A stretch of DNA of 64,000 bases from Toxorhynchites rutilus septentrionalis (Eukaryota > Arthropoda > Insecta > Diptera > Culicidae): NCBI RefSeq assembly GCF_029784135.1, contig NC_073746.1, forward strand, positions 68,202,763-68,266,762. The letters run 5' to 3'. Under the pieces are notes generated by a model that searched no databases, was not told the origin of the DNA, and was given only the letters and a program-made list of their open reading frames with translations. Shown here in pieces: positions 1 to 11,213 of this stretch; position 1 is the stretch's first letter, and every line of letters starts with the position of its first letter. The position numbers were made by a program, and so were the translations under genes.

Positions 1-1
1 T

Positions 2-1012
2 GGTTTGGACGCGGCCAGAAAGAACATCAAACGGGCATTTGACGAGTGGACCAGGCATATTGATTTAAACATAACGGAAGGGACGCGGAGCAACGCTGAT
101 ATTTACATAAGCACTGAGAAAGAAATTCATAAAGATCGACTGGGAATGGAATGTCGATTCAGTAGCAATTCCACTGTGGCGCATGCGTTTTTTCCCGAGA
201 TTGGTGACATTCACTACAATAATATGTTGACATATTCGCCAGAGCAGTTCTTCAGTGCGACTTTGCACGAAATCGGTCATACCCTCGGGTTGGAGCACAA
301 TAATTCGCGAACTTCGATTATGTTTCCTATGCATATTCGGTATCATACTAAAATTCCGCTTCAGGATCGTTCAGCTCTTCTTGCCATGTATGACGCCCGT
401 CGGATCGCGGATCGACCCAGAAAAGTATCACTAGCTTCTCCGGGTCCGAGACTTTGTTCCTTGCCTAAAATTGACACCATTTTGAATGACGCATCGGGCG
501 CAACGTTTATTTTAGCAGAAGACTATTATTTTCTGCTGAGTGAATTCAATCCCAAAGGGAAGCCGATATCAACGAAATGGCCGCATCTGCCCACCAACAT
601 TGATGCCGCATTCACCTGTCACAGTAATAAGACATTTTTCTTTAAAGGAAGTGAACTGTGGGTTTATGCGGAAGATCAGCTCGAGGCCGGATATCCGAGA
701 GCAATTTCTAGTGAGCTCCCCGGATTGCCAAACGATATGAGTGCTTTGTACCAGACGCGTGCTGGAAGTCTCATCGCTGTCAAGGGGAAGCACTATTGGT
801 TCTATAATCCTGCGAAGAAACCCCCTGTGAGCAGCCACTTCCCGAGATTAGTGTACGATTTCAGGGGCATGCCGGTGAATATGGACGCCGCTCTGCACCA
901 TACCGATGGGCGGTTTTATTTCTTCCAAGGTAGGAATTATTTCACGCTTTCCACGAAAGGTTTTACTGTTGGTCCTGGACAGCCACTGGAAAGCAAGTGG
1001 TTTAGATGTTGA
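2..1012 (+). CDS. matrix metalloproteinase, 3' part of gene (catalytic domain end plus hemopexin domain)
   Basis: A secreted zinc endopeptidase of the matrixin family, which cleaves extracellular matrix and basement-membrane proteins. The frame is open to the window edge, so signal peptide, pro-domain and first exon(s) lie upstream; the TTG at 5 is not a credible start. Counting that codon as residue 1, the zinc site HEIGHTLGLEH is at 88-98 (zinc ligands H88, H92, H98; catalytic E89) and the Met-turn methionine is M106 in SIMFP. A linker (about 131-150) leads to a four-bladed hemopexin propeller, with blades starting near 151, 196, 241 and 289, each showing the PxxxDAA-like start. C151 and the final C335 can form the usual disulfide closing the propeller. 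The protein ends at that Cys, with no membrane anchor. No stop or frameshift is visible. Which paralogue it is cannot be told from here. Confidence 0.93.
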   Translation, partial: GLDAARKNIKRAFDEWTRHIDLNITEGTRSNADIYISTEKEIHKDRLGMECRFSSNSTVAHAFFPEIGDIHYNNMLTYSPEQFFSATLHEIGHTLGLEHNNSRTSIMFPMHIRYHTKIPLQDRSALLAMYDARRIADRPRKVSLASPGPRLCSLPKIDTILNDASGATFILAEDYYFLLSEFNPKGKPISTKWPHLPTNIDAAFTCHSNKTFFFKGSELWVYAEDQLEAGYPRAISSELPGLPNDMSALYQTRAGSLIAVKGKHYWFYNPAKKPPVSSHFPRLVYDFRGMPVNMDAALHHTDGRFYFFQGRNYFTLSTKGFTVGPGQPLESKWFRC

Positions 1013-1067
1013 TGTGACTCGTAAATCACAGGTTGAGTTAGATATAATAGTTATGAATGAGTAAGTA

Positions 1068-1073
1068 AATAAA
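1068..1073 (+). promoter_or_regulatory. polyadenylation signal AATAAA of the metalloproteinase gene
   Basis: A canonical AATAAA lies 56 bases after the TGA stop of the metalloproteinase gene, a normal distance for a short insect 3' UTR. No experimental end is known here. Confidence 0.55.
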
Positions 1074-1553
1074 CTAGGTACATTTCCTGAGCCTCATTAA
1101 TGTGCCATTAACAATTTTATCTCTTGATTTAGAGTGGTTAGGAAATCTAATAAGTATTGATACCATGGAATTTAATCAGTATATAAGATATCACGTGCCT
1201 GAGTATCTTAGTGGGTTGGAAGGTAGTTCGCCTCCTCGTGTTATGCGTTAATGCTAAATGAGCCACAAAATTGAGCCTATGGACTCCAGTTTAGGAGTTA
1301 ACCAGAGAGTGTCTGTCTCGGAGCGAACGGCTTAATAACTAATGCTGTATTCTGTGAGCTGCCCTTTTTTTATGTAGGACTATGTCTTTCAGTTCTATAC
1401 TGGGATGTAAGTTCTAAGTTCCTAAAACGAGAGCGCTACACTTAGAGTGCAAGGTTTTGAACATTAATACCGTTCTGAATCATATTTCGGACGCTTAAGG
1501 CATATGATGCCGAAAACAGATCTCAACACTATGCACAGGCATTATTTGGTTGA
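1074..1553. other. intergenic stretch after the metalloproteinase gene, no gene seen
   Basis: No coding potential recognised. A 19-base word at about 1463-1481 (TACCGTTCTGAATCATATT) recurs in reverse complement near 3635-3653, on the other side of the Helitron-like element. This suggests an older repeat that was later split. Confidence 0.4.
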
Positions 1554-1554
1554 T

Positions 1555-1580
1555 ATCTATCTATCTATCTATCTATCTAT
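1555..1580. repeat. (ATCT)n microsatellite
   Basis: About six ATCT units run directly into the 5' TC end of the Helitron-like element that follows. Confidence 0.85.
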
Positions 1581-2831
1581 ATATATAAAAATGGAGTGAT
1601 GTCTGTCTGTCTGTCTGATTCTTATAGACTCGGAAACTACTGAACCGATCGACATGAAAATTGGTATGTAGGGGTTTTTGGGGCCGGGGAAGGTTTTCGT
1701 GATATTTTGAGACCCCACCCCCCTCTCTAAGGTGGGGGGGGGGGCTGCCATACAAATGAAACACAAATTTCTGCATTACTCGGAAATTAACCAAGCAAAC
1801 GAAACCAAAGTTGGCATGTGAAAGTTTTAGGGTGCAATAAATGTTTCTATGATGGTTAGACAGTCCTTCCCCCACTCAAAGGGGGGGCTGCCATACAAAT
1901 GAAACACAAATTTCTGCATTACTCGAGAATTAATCAAGTAAATGAAACCAAATTTGGCATGTGGAGGTTTTAGGATGTAATAAATGTTTCTATGGTGATA
2001 AGATACTCCTTCCCCCTCTCTTAGAGGGGGCTGCCATACAAATGAAACACAATTTTTTGCATTACTCGGAAATTAACCAAGCAAACGAAACCAAAGTTGG
2101 CATGTGAAAGTTTTAGGGTGCAATAAATGTTTCTATGATGGTTAGACAGTCCTTCCCCCACTCAAAGAGGGGGCTGCCATACAAATGAAACACAATTTTT
2201 TGCATTACTCGGAAATTAATCAATCAAACGAAACCAAAGTTAGCATGTGAACGTTTTAGGGTGCAATAAATGTTTCTATGATGGTTAGACAGTCCTTCCC
2301 CCACTCAAAGGGGGGGCTGCCATACAAATGAAACACAAATTTCTGCATTACTCGAGAATTAATCAAGCAAATGAAACCAAATTTGGCATGTGGAGGTTTT
2401 AGGATGTAATAAATGTTTCTATGGTGATAAGATACTCCTTCCCCCTCTCTTAGAGGGGGCTGCCATACAAATGAAACACAATTTTTTGCATTACTCGGAA
2501 ATTAATCAATCAAACGAAACCAAAGTTGGCATGTGAACGATTTAGGGTGCAATAAATGTTTCTATGATGGTTAGACAGTCCTTCCCCCACTCAAAGGGGG
2601 GGCTGCCATACAAATGAAACACAAATTTCTGCATTACTCGAGAATTAATCAAGCAAATGAAACCAAATTTGGCATGTGGAGGTTTTAGGATGCAATAAAT
2701 GTTTCTATGGTGTTAAGATACTCCTTCCCCCTCTCTTAGAGGGGGCTGCCGTACAAATGAAACACAATTTTTTGCATTACTCGAGAATTAATCAAGTAAA
2801 TGGGCGGGACGAAGTTTGCCGGGTTAGCTAG
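1576..2831 (+). mobile_element. non-autonomous Helitron-like element
   Basis: The left end begins TC followed by TATATATAAAA, then a CTGTCTGTCTGTCTG stretch and the line 'ACTCGGAAACTACTGAACCG', all typical of insect Helitron 5' ends. The right end reads GGCGGGACGAAGTTTGCCGG and closes with GCTAG. The bases outside are A (1575) and T (2832), as expected for Helitron insertion between A and T without target duplication. There is no Rep/helicase gene; the interior is a 143-bp tandem array. The same 3' end occurs in this window near 22.36, 24.83, 36.88 and 60.53 kb. The Helitron call rests on end similarity remembered from the family, not on a search. Confidence 0.75.
1744..2790 (+). repeat. 143-bp tandem array inside the Helitron-like element
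   Basis: The word GCTGCCATACAAATGAAAC (GTACAAATG in the last unit) starts at 1744, 1887, 2030, 2173, 2316, 2459, 2602 and 2745, a period of exactly 143 bp each time. Two unit types occur: one with GGTTAGACAGTCC and a 'CACTCAAAG' end, the other with ATAAGATACTCC and a 'CTCTCTTAG' end. The order is A B A A B A B plus a partial last unit. Confidence 0.95.
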
Positions 2832-4388
2832 TTTTTCATAAATTAGTTCAATATACTTTTAAGCTTTCTACTTTGGTACCTATTTGATTGAAAACATTAG
2901 AAAATCATCCAATAGAGTGCTTTTCAAATGAAGCGGATAAGAATCAAACTTCGGACAATGAATCAAATTTCGGACACTTTATTTCGTGAAGCGACCCTAA
3001 TTCCTCCATATATGTATGTAGAGACGCTTGGAGAATGCTTCGCTCCATTTTTTCATATTTCATTGAAGCACACTTGCGCTTTGTCGTCAAGATCCAAAAG
3101 TGCATCACCCTTGTCGAAAATCGAACACTCCTCTAATTACATTATGTTGTCACCGAGTCTACATTTTTTTTTACGTACATCAATTTTGTTATTTTTGTGC
3201 GAGTGAATCAAATCTCAAGTTTCCACTCGGTTCGTGGCAGTTCAACACACACGGGACATTTTTTGATTACTCGGCGCGTAATTATTTATCGGCAGATATA
3301 GCGGGGTAACTTCAAGCGCCTCCCCAGAAATTCGAAGGTAGAAGAATTAGTTTGTAGAATTAATGTCGGAAAAATAAAAGAGTCGAGAGTTGCACGCCAA
3401 AACGATTGGTCGAGTTTTAGTTGTATGAAAGAAAGCCAAGACCGTTCAGGCTTACGCTACATTCGTAATTTTCTTACTATGTAATAATTCAAATGTAATT
3501 CTTAAATGAAGTGATAGTGAAACCAAGGGAATGCTCTGAAGAAGCAATTGGGATATTAATTTTATTGTTATATCATCAGTGCATCAAGCCATTCAACATA
3601 TTAGAACAAAGTTTCATATATTCAACATATTAGAATATGATTCAGAACGGTACCTCTGTGCCTGCTAAGAGGAATGGTATGATAATCACTTCATTCGAAA
3701 GACAAAATGTCCAAGAGCTTGTTAATGCTCTTGCTTGTTAATTATTGACCAGGATTGTTGACTTGTTTCAATAGCATAAACATTGTTTTGAAAACAGGCT
3801 ATTGAAATCACACTAATATTTATATAAGCCGGTGCCCGCTCGGATTTCCATTCAGTTGTAATTCTCAAGTGACAGGGAAATGGTACCACTGGCTCGCTCG
3901 CTCGCCTAAACACTATGTTCTTCTCTCCTAATCCCATTTATGTTCTGCAAGAAAATCCATGTACCGTCGATGAGGGTGTGATTGGGACACGGGGGTGAGA
4001 TTGGGTGAAAAACGGAGAATGTTACAATTAGTAATATCGTAGCCGTTTAATAGGGGACATATTTTCACTACTTCCAATGCATCAATGCATTATTTAAAAA
4101 TTTATCAAAGTTTGAAGTGTAGAAAACCATCAAATAACACCCCAGTAAAATATCATTATACAGAACTACTATAATGTTAAATATTGGATAGAATGATTCT
4201 TTTATGTCTTGCCAGATGAGTCATTGCTGATTTTGAACGCCAAAAAAGTTTTTGATTTTTTTTTTCATTGTGTATACCATGTTCTATTAAAATCGATGAG
4301 AATTGCGTCAAAATTTGCTGTTTTTCGGCTGATTTTGCATGGAACCAAATATGATGGAAGCTACCCAAAATCATCATATTCATTATCA
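2832..4388. other. AT-rich intergenic DNA, no gene supported
   Basis: Only short chance ORFs. A segment near 3500-3560 (GATAGTGAAACCA then AAGAAGCAATTG) resembles 53188-53250, so part of this stretch is a dispersed repeat. A 15-base direct repeat TTCAACATATTAGAA occurs twice between 3590 and 3640. Confidence 0.5.
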
Positions 4389-4390
4389 TA

Positions 4391-5546
4391 AAGGGTGTGT
4401 CACATCAAATTGCATCACGGAAAAAACGCTGTAGAAATTCGCCCAGTAGACCGATCCTTTTGAAAATTTTAGACAGTAAAATAAAAACTATTAAACAACT
4501 TTTGGCATTTTCTTTCTATTCATACTTCGAGCCCAAGCCCGTATGCTCGCACCTTCCTCTTTACCCCGTCCATAAGGTTCTGTACAACGTCAGGTTGTAG
4601 TTTTTTTTTGAACAGAAATCCATTTTCTCTTGAAGTCCGCCTTCGATTTGACAACTTTTGGGTTCTTCCGGAGGGCCTGCTTCATAATCGCCCAATATTT
4701 CTCTATTGGGCGAAGCTCCGGCGCGTTGGGCGGGTTCATTTCCTTTGGCACGAAGGTGACCCCGTTGGCTTCGTACCACTCCAACACGTCCTTTGAATAG
4801 TGGCACGAAGCGAGATCCGGCCAGAAGATGGTCGGGCCCTCGTGCTGCTTCAATAGTGGTAGTAAGCGCTTCTGTAGGCACTCCTTAAGGTAAACCTGCC
4901 CGTTTACCGTGCCGGTCATCACGTAGGGGGCGCTCCGCTTTCCGCAAGAGCAGATCGCTTGCCACACCATGTACTTTTTGGCAAACTTGGATAGTTTCTG
5001 CTTGCGATTCTCCTCCGGAACGCTGAATTTGTCCTCTGCGGAGAAGAACAACAGGCTCGGCAGCTGACGAAAGTCCGCTTTGACGTAGGTTTCGTCGTCC
5101 ATTACCAGGCAATGCGGCTTCGTCAGTATTTCGGTGTACAGCTTCCGGGCTCGCGTCTTTCCCACCATGTTTTGTCTTTCGTCGCGGTTAGGAGCCTTCT
5201 GAACCTTGTATGTACGCAGGCCCTCCCGCTGCTTGGTCCGCTGGACGAATGAACTTGACAAATTCAGCTTATTGGCGACATCCCGGACCAAACTTCTCGG
5301 ATTATCGTTTTAGTACTCTGCTGACCGTGGATTGGACGATTCCCAGCATCTTACCGATGTCCCGATGTGACAACTCCGGATTCTCGAAATGAGTGCGCAG
5401 GATTAATTCACGACGCTCTTTTTCGTTCGACGACATTTTTCCAAATTTACGAAAAATTTCAACGTGATCTATACACTCTTATCTGATTATAAGCGAAAGC
5501 TGAAGATATAATTCCTAAAAATTAAATTTCTACAGCGTTTTTTCCG
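4391..5546 (-). mobile_element. DD37E Tc1/mariner-type transposon, copy 1 (one end truncated)
   Basis: Begins after a TA at 4389-4390 with the family terminal repeat AAGGGTGTGTCACATCAAAT. At the other end the terminal repeat is cut off after TTTTTTCCG near 5546, so this copy lacks about 30 bases of its right end and its second TA. A 16-bp deletion in the 5' leader and a deletion of about 100 bp in the coding region are seen when compared with the copy at 20461. The element lies in opposite orientation to the copy starting at 5605. Confidence 0.93.
4520..5436 (-). pseudogene. DD37E transposase, broken copy 1
   Basis: Cut-and-paste transposase of the IS630-Tc1-mariner superfamily, nuclear in its host. 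The start ATG (5434-5436) is present, but about 100 bp encoding the second half of the N-terminal helix-turn-helix region is missing near 5297. A run of T at about 4602-4610 (a run of A on the coding strand) shifts the last about 25 codons out of frame. The catalytic core is readable: first Asp in VMDDETYVKAD, second Asp in WPDLASCHYS, Glu in LRPIEKYW, with 37 residues between the second Asp and the Glu by direct count. That spacing is the mark of the DD37E group known from mosquitoes. Confidence 0.9.
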
Positions 5547-5604
5547 TTTCACCAATGTTCAAGAATAATTTTTTTCTCATCTTCCATTTTCCGGGAAATG
5601 ACTA

Positions 5605-6843
5605 AAGGGTGTGTCACATCAAATTGCATCACGGAAAAAACGCTGTAGAAATTTAATTTTTAGGAATTATATCTTCAGCTTTCGCTTATAATCAGATAAG
5701 ATTGAAAACGAAAAAGAGCGTCGTGAATTAATCCTGTGCACTCATTTCGAGAATCCGGAGTTTTCACATCGGGACATCGGTAAGATGCTGGGAATCGTCC
5801 AATCCACGGTCAGCAGAGTACTAAAACGATACTTCGAGAACCTAACCATCGACCGGAAGGTGAAGAACGGCAAAAATGGATGCTCCGTCAGTGAAAAAGA
5901 TCACAAGCGCGTAGTTAAGCAGTTTAGACGTGATCCGAGAAGTTCGGTCCGGGATGTCGCCAATAAGCTGAATTTGTCAAGTTCATTCGTCCAGCGGACC
6001 AAGCAGCGGGAGGGCCTGCGTACATACAAGGTTCAGAAGTCTCCTAACCGCGACGAAAGGCAAAACATGGTGGGAAAGACGCGAGCCCGGAAGCTGTACA
6101 CCGAAATACTGACGAAGCCGCATTGCCTGGTAATGGACGACGAAACCTACGTCAAAGCGGACTTTCGTCAGCTGCCGAGCCTGTTGTTCTTCTCCGCAGA
6201 GGACAAATTCAGCGTTCCGGAGGAGAATCGCAAGCAGAAACTATCCAAGTTTGCCAAAAAGTACATGGTGTGGCAAGCGATCTGCTCTTGCGGAAAGCGG
6301 AGCGCCCCCTACGTGATGACCGGCACGGTAAACGGGCAGGTTTACCTTAAGGAGTGCCTACAGAAGCGCTTACTACCACTATTGAAGCAGCACGAGGGCC
6401 CGACCATCTTCTGGCCGGATCTCGCTTCGTGCCACTATTCAAAGGACGTGTTGGAGTGGTACGAAGCCAACGGGGTCACCTTCGTGCCAAAGGAAATGAA
6501 CCCGCCCAACGCGCCGGAGCTTCGCCCAATAGAGAAATATTGGGCGATTATGAAGCAGGCCCTCCGGAAGAACCCAAAAGTTGTCAAATCGGAGGCGGAC
6601 TTCAAGAGAAAATGGATTTCTGTTCAAGAAAAACTACAACCTGACGTTGTACAGAACCCTATGGACGGGGTAAAGAGGAAGGTGCGAGCATACGGGCTTG
6701 GGCTCGAAGTATGAATAAAAAGAAAATGCCAAAAGTTGTTTAATAGTTTTTATTTTACTGTCTAAAATTTTCAAAAGGATCGGTCTACTGGACGAATTTC
6801 TACAGCGTTTTTTCCGTGATGCAATTTGATGTGACACACCCTT
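5605..6843 (+). mobile_element. DD37E Tc1/mariner-type transposon, copy 2 (both ends present)
   Basis: Flanked by TA at 5603-5604 and 6844-6845. The inverted terminal repeats are identical over 49 bases, starting AAGGGTGTGTCACATCAAAT. Compared with copy 3, about 60 bp including the transposase start codon is deleted around 5700. The ends are intact, so it could in principle be moved by transposase made elsewhere. Confidence 0.95.
5707..6714 (+). pseudogene. DD37E transposase, copy 2, start codon lost
   Basis: The frame is open from 5707 to the TGA at 6712-6714 without a stop, but the deletion near 5700 removed the normal ATG; the next in-frame ATG (5785) skips the first 30 or so residues of the DNA-binding region. 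The rest is complete: paired helix-turn-helix region, then catalytic residues in VMDDET, WPDLASC and PIEKYW, and the C-terminus ending YGLGLEV. This copy has the shortest A run near the C-terminus and therefore shows the unshifted reading. Confidence 0.88.
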
Positions 6844-6845
6844 TA

Positions 6846-7854
6846 TTCGAAAAATCGAACATTGGCCGAAACCCGCACTTTTTTTGACAAGTACAAACAT
6901 ACTGCGAACAAAAAGTCACTTCAAGTATCAAATATACGGTATTCATAAATGCATCAATTTTGCATTCCAGGAAGAACAAGCACAGGAGAATGGATGTCTC
7001 TAAGTATGAACCCAAATTAATCCACCTAAGGTGAGATGTGGTATTTCATGTTTCATGTAATTTTAACATATTACAGGCAGGGTGTTTCTTTCAAACGAAA
7101 GCATATGCCTTTTTTATTGTTGGTTGTAAAGAAATGTAAATGCTTAAAAATTACCTGAAAAGTTGGGAGGTTATTATTCGGTATGGCGGAAAAACATTCA
7201 CATCAACAATCTCATTAGAATTCTCGTTACGCGTTCTGATCATTTCCTCCAGTTCCTCCACACACGAAATTCTACGGGCCGCCATAACCTACGGTTATTA
7301 CGGACAAAAAATCATACAGGTTTTCAATAATATTTGCTAAATTAATCGATATTTGCAAACATTCACAATTGGAAAAGCAAGAATAAATGAAAAACCTTCC
7401 GTCTTCCAAAATAAACAAATCAAAGTGCGTTGCGGAGGTTAGATGTGTTGATGTGGATTCAGCAGAAAAACTTGTTCGTTTTGGTTCGATTTTTCGAACA
7501 CTCAATTTCCCCGACTGTTACTTTCCTGAAGGAGGCTCAATCGAATGAGTTTCGTCCTATATCACAATGTATGTCTTATTGTCAAAGTAATACTGTAGAA
7601 AAGTTCACATATTTTTGTATTTTATTGGGTTTTTTAATTGAAATTGAAAACAACTTTCAAACATACTTGCTTTAAATAGAATTTATTACCAAAAAAAGTT
7701 ACACAAAATTGAATGAAATCGATGGTAAGTGGTAGCTAATAAATTAAGCTATCTCTTAGTGCAAAAACATTACCATATGGTTGCTTTCCAAAGACATGAA
7801 AAATTATCAAAGGTGCTGTTCGATTTTTCGAACGCTTGACATAAAATGGGTTAA
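6846..7854. other. AT-rich intergenic DNA, no gene supported
   Basis: Short chance ORFs only. A phrase about a cysteine-poor 81-codon frame at 7430-7675 has no recognisable motif. I see no terminal repeats here. Confidence 0.4.
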
Positions 7855-9585
7855 TATGAGGTTGGGGAAAAAGTTATCCATTATATTCTTGATAGCTGGC
7901 TTTATTGATCAATATCATGCGTAATATAGTTCATACAATTTCAAGTTTAGGCGTTGAAGAGGTGACATTTCACATTTAAAAAAACTTCTGTTGCTGTTTC
8001 TTGGTTGTTTCATTCAGTTGTAAGTTACAGGGTGTTAAAAATGGGGTCAACAAAGAAAACAACCGGTACATTTTAACATTTTTTCTTTTATAAAGGTGAA
8101 AATGCAAGCTGAAATTGTGAATGGTGTTTATGGTGCCGATACTGCAACAATAAAATACGTGGAATTTAATTTATTTTTTTTTTAATTTAGAAAAAAATAT
8201 TTTTAATTTTTTATTTATTATTTTAAATTTTTTTTGTGCATTGAACTAAACTCAGTTCTCTACAGCCAATAAATGGAACGTTTGAAGCTATCAATTGACT
8301 AGAATCGTCCAGAATTGGCCAACAGAACTGCCCATGTTTGTATTGGAGACGTTAACGACAAAATGAACAAAATCGCCTTTTTTGCTATTTCGCATTCTAC
8401 ACAATGTAATACGTTTGCTCAACATGTAAACAAACATTTTCTGTTCGAAAACATTTGAGCAATTTTGAAAAAATGTTTCCGAAAAATCACTGTTTGTCCG
8501 CATAACAGACGTAGTTTCATACAGCTTTCATACATCGTTCGAAAATCAACAATTGTGAGTATTATGTGTTATAAGCTAAATCTACATTTGAATCACATTC
8601 TTTGTAGAGTCCAAACATGTCTGTCACGATAGTGTCTTATTACTAAGTGTTTCCTAATAGATGAATATAATGAACCCTTGAAACCCTGCTCTTATAATTA
8701 CTATTTTCTGTATACGATGAACAAAGAGAAGCAATTGTGTTTTTTAATGTTATAATTACCTAAATTTGTGCATTTGAACCTTCAAGTTGATAATGAAACA
8801 TCAGTAGTAAAAATAAAATAATATTGGTTCTTACCAATATAACTCCTCGGATTCAACATTGAATTATTCCACATACTCAGCATTTACTAATACCGTTGGA
8901 GTAAGTCACTCCAGTATCCTTATGCGATTGGTCGTGATATCGGTAAATCATGTTGCTAAAATTACCAACATTGCAGATTGCCTTTACAAATTCAATAAAT
9001 TGATTAAAACACTGGTGATTACGTCTAGCTATGCGGACAAATGTTCATTGAAACGATTGATTGTCCGCATAAATAGACGCAAGCGTTTTCCAAATGGAAA
9101 ACATATGTTATAATCTGCAAAATCATCTAGGTCCTCTTTTTGCCGATCATATCCTTCAACTGGACAGATCATTTCATCGGAAATTTGCATGGTTATGCTT
9201 GTAGCCCCAAAAAACAACAAAAATGCGTTTTCCCAACACTAATGGTGTTGTCGATTACGTCTCCTATGCAATCATGGGCAGAAAAGAGACGTTGTGTTCC
9301 ATCAGGACAACGCAAGGCCACACAATTCCGAGAGCTTGATTGGGATGTTTTTATGCATCCACCATATAGTCCGGACCTGGCACCAAGTGGTTACCACCTT
9401 TTTCTCGCATTCCAACATTTCCAGAGTGATAAGAAATTGGGTTCAAGAGAAGATTGTAAAAATCTATTGCTAAAGTATTTCGCCAATAAGGACCAAGACT
9501 TCTATGATAGATACATTATGAAGCTACCTTTAGAATGGCAACAAATTTTACAACAAAACGGTGTATATTTGACCTCAACCTAATA
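7855..9585 (+). mobile_element. decayed mariner (DD34D) element with an unrelated insert
   Basis: The left end TATGAGGTTGGGGAAAAAG and the right end (reverse complement TATTAGGTTGAGG) match as imperfect terminal repeats. The left part carries a transposase N-terminal relic near 8097-8165, and the right part the C-terminal third. The span of 1.73 kb exceeds the 1.3 kb usual for mariners, and about 8170-9190 has no transposase similarity, so it is probably a later insertion. A 16-base word (TTTGTCCGCAT core) occurs near 8490 and inverted near 9033, possibly marking the insert's ends. Confidence 0.6.
9195..9583 (+). pseudogene. mariner transposase C-terminal remnant
   Basis: The second catalytic Asp is read in the frame giving VVFHQDNARPH (about 9292-9324). 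A frameshift then moves to the frame giving HPPYSPDLAPSGYHLF, which holds the third Asp. The end reads PLEWQQILQQNGVYLTST. These are the standard C-terminal blocks of DD34D mariner transposases. The N-terminal half is missing or disrupted, so the gene is dead. Confidence 0.85.
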
Positions 9586-11211
9586 TTTTGATATTCGTAT
9601 GTTATCACGTGATCGTCACGTTACAAAATTCCATTTTTATTCCTAAAGAAATTCACGGCCCCTATGTGTTTGAGCAGCTAGCTTCGATTCTGGGATCGAA
9701 TGAGGTGTGTTTCCTGAGCCAAGATGATAAAGCACGTCTTTTAATGAGTTTAATAGCAGTGAGCAAGCAAGCACCGATAGATGCATCTCGAATAGGGTTA
9801 CCATAGCTACATAATAATCTGTATTTCTACATATTATTTAGACTTTTTGAACCAAGAATCTGTAGATTATAGATTACACATGTTTTGTATTTCATGCAAA
9901 ATTTACAGATTTTTGAAAATAACGTTGCAATAATGGCTTGAGGTTAATAATATTTTTTCCCATCTAATCTATTTTATTCATATAGCGTATAATGAAAAAT
10001 AACATCGTTTATCTTTTTCTTACTAAAGCACAGAAAACGTAAACTCCAAAAGTTCACTCATACTGTCGCGAAAATCCATTCCGTTTGAAAGTTTATTTTT
10101 CAAATGAATTGAGAATGCAGTGCTCAAAGCGAAAAGTAGGTATTAAATCAGTTCAGGAAATATTGATGCTCGTACCATTGAAAATGCTGAATTCGCCCGC
10201 TCTCACTGGAATCCGTCATTAAACATAACTACATAAACATAACTACGACCGAAATCTTATTTCACTGTTTCTTGAACTATGTTTTGCTATTGATTGTTGA
10301 ATTGAACAAAACAAACTGAAACACCTGAATTCACTCAGATTAATCTCGACACCAGAACACTTTATCTTTCATTCTTGAGTAATATATGCCAAGAATAATA
10401 CACCAAATCTGATGTTCTAGAACCAGACTTTGGAGATTTATAATATAATAAAATATAAATAATAGAAATTTAAATAAAAACATACCCGATTAATGTGTTT
10501 ATAATGAAAAATTCCTTCTCTGTCCATATCTAAATCATATCATATCTCAAGCGTTGACAGCTCTCCAGTTAACCTTATTATGTCACCTTTTAATTTATTA
10601 CTACCATTACATTTTTGTGTGTACCTGAAATATATTATAATGAAGATATTTACATTGTCCAACGTGAACAAGCATCCCCTGGTAACTGAATGAATTTCCG
10701 TTGCACCTTAATAAAGTAATGTAATGTGTATATGTTTCCTGGTATTGCGTGAATACCATCAACATCGTCTAATCAATAATTTCTATGTCAATCTATGAAC
10801 ATTATGCCTAAAAATTGGACCTACTACAGATTCCAATATAGATTTTTGAGAAAAAGCTAAAAAGATTTTTTCAGACCAAAAACACAGATCTTGATTTTGT
10901 CATAGCTGCTAAACAAAAGCTTATTCCGTTTGTTATCGCAGGATGCTAGAGCACCTTGGTCATGCTGAAGCAGTTTAATACAATGTCCCAATGTATCCTG
11001 CATTTCGTTCAGAAAATCGCATTTTTAGCGTTACGTAATTTGTGCACGACGCCTAAGTGACAATAAATATTTTTTTGTTATTAACATACTTATTGATTAT
11101 GTTTTCCAGGCGTGGATTCAGACCTGTTGATGCTGTTTCTGTCGATTTTGTGTAGTGGTTTTAGTGCCAAGTGTTTCGTAGTTTGTTTTTGTAATTGTAC
11201 AGTTTTGTTTA
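9586..11211. other. AT-rich intergenic DNA, no gene supported
   Basis: Above-average A+T with only short chance ORFs. Contains one solo end of the foldback repeat described at 20246 (see 11028-11055). Confidence 0.45.
11028..11055 (-). repeat. solo end of a foldback (MITE-like) repeat
   Basis: ACGTAATTTGTGCACGACGC followed by CTAA matches the right arm of the foldback element at 20246-20403. No second arm is seen nearby. Confidence 0.6.
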
Positions 11212-11213
11212 TA

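Noticed and set aside
1744..2790. CRISPR-like array (regular repeats)
   Set aside because: Units are contiguous 143-bp tandem repeats in an insect Helitron-like element, without unique spacers or cas genes.
9140..9583. Single 147-codon gene
   Set aside because: Start is arbitrary; the mariner motifs cross a frameshift at about 9325, so it is a transposase remnant.
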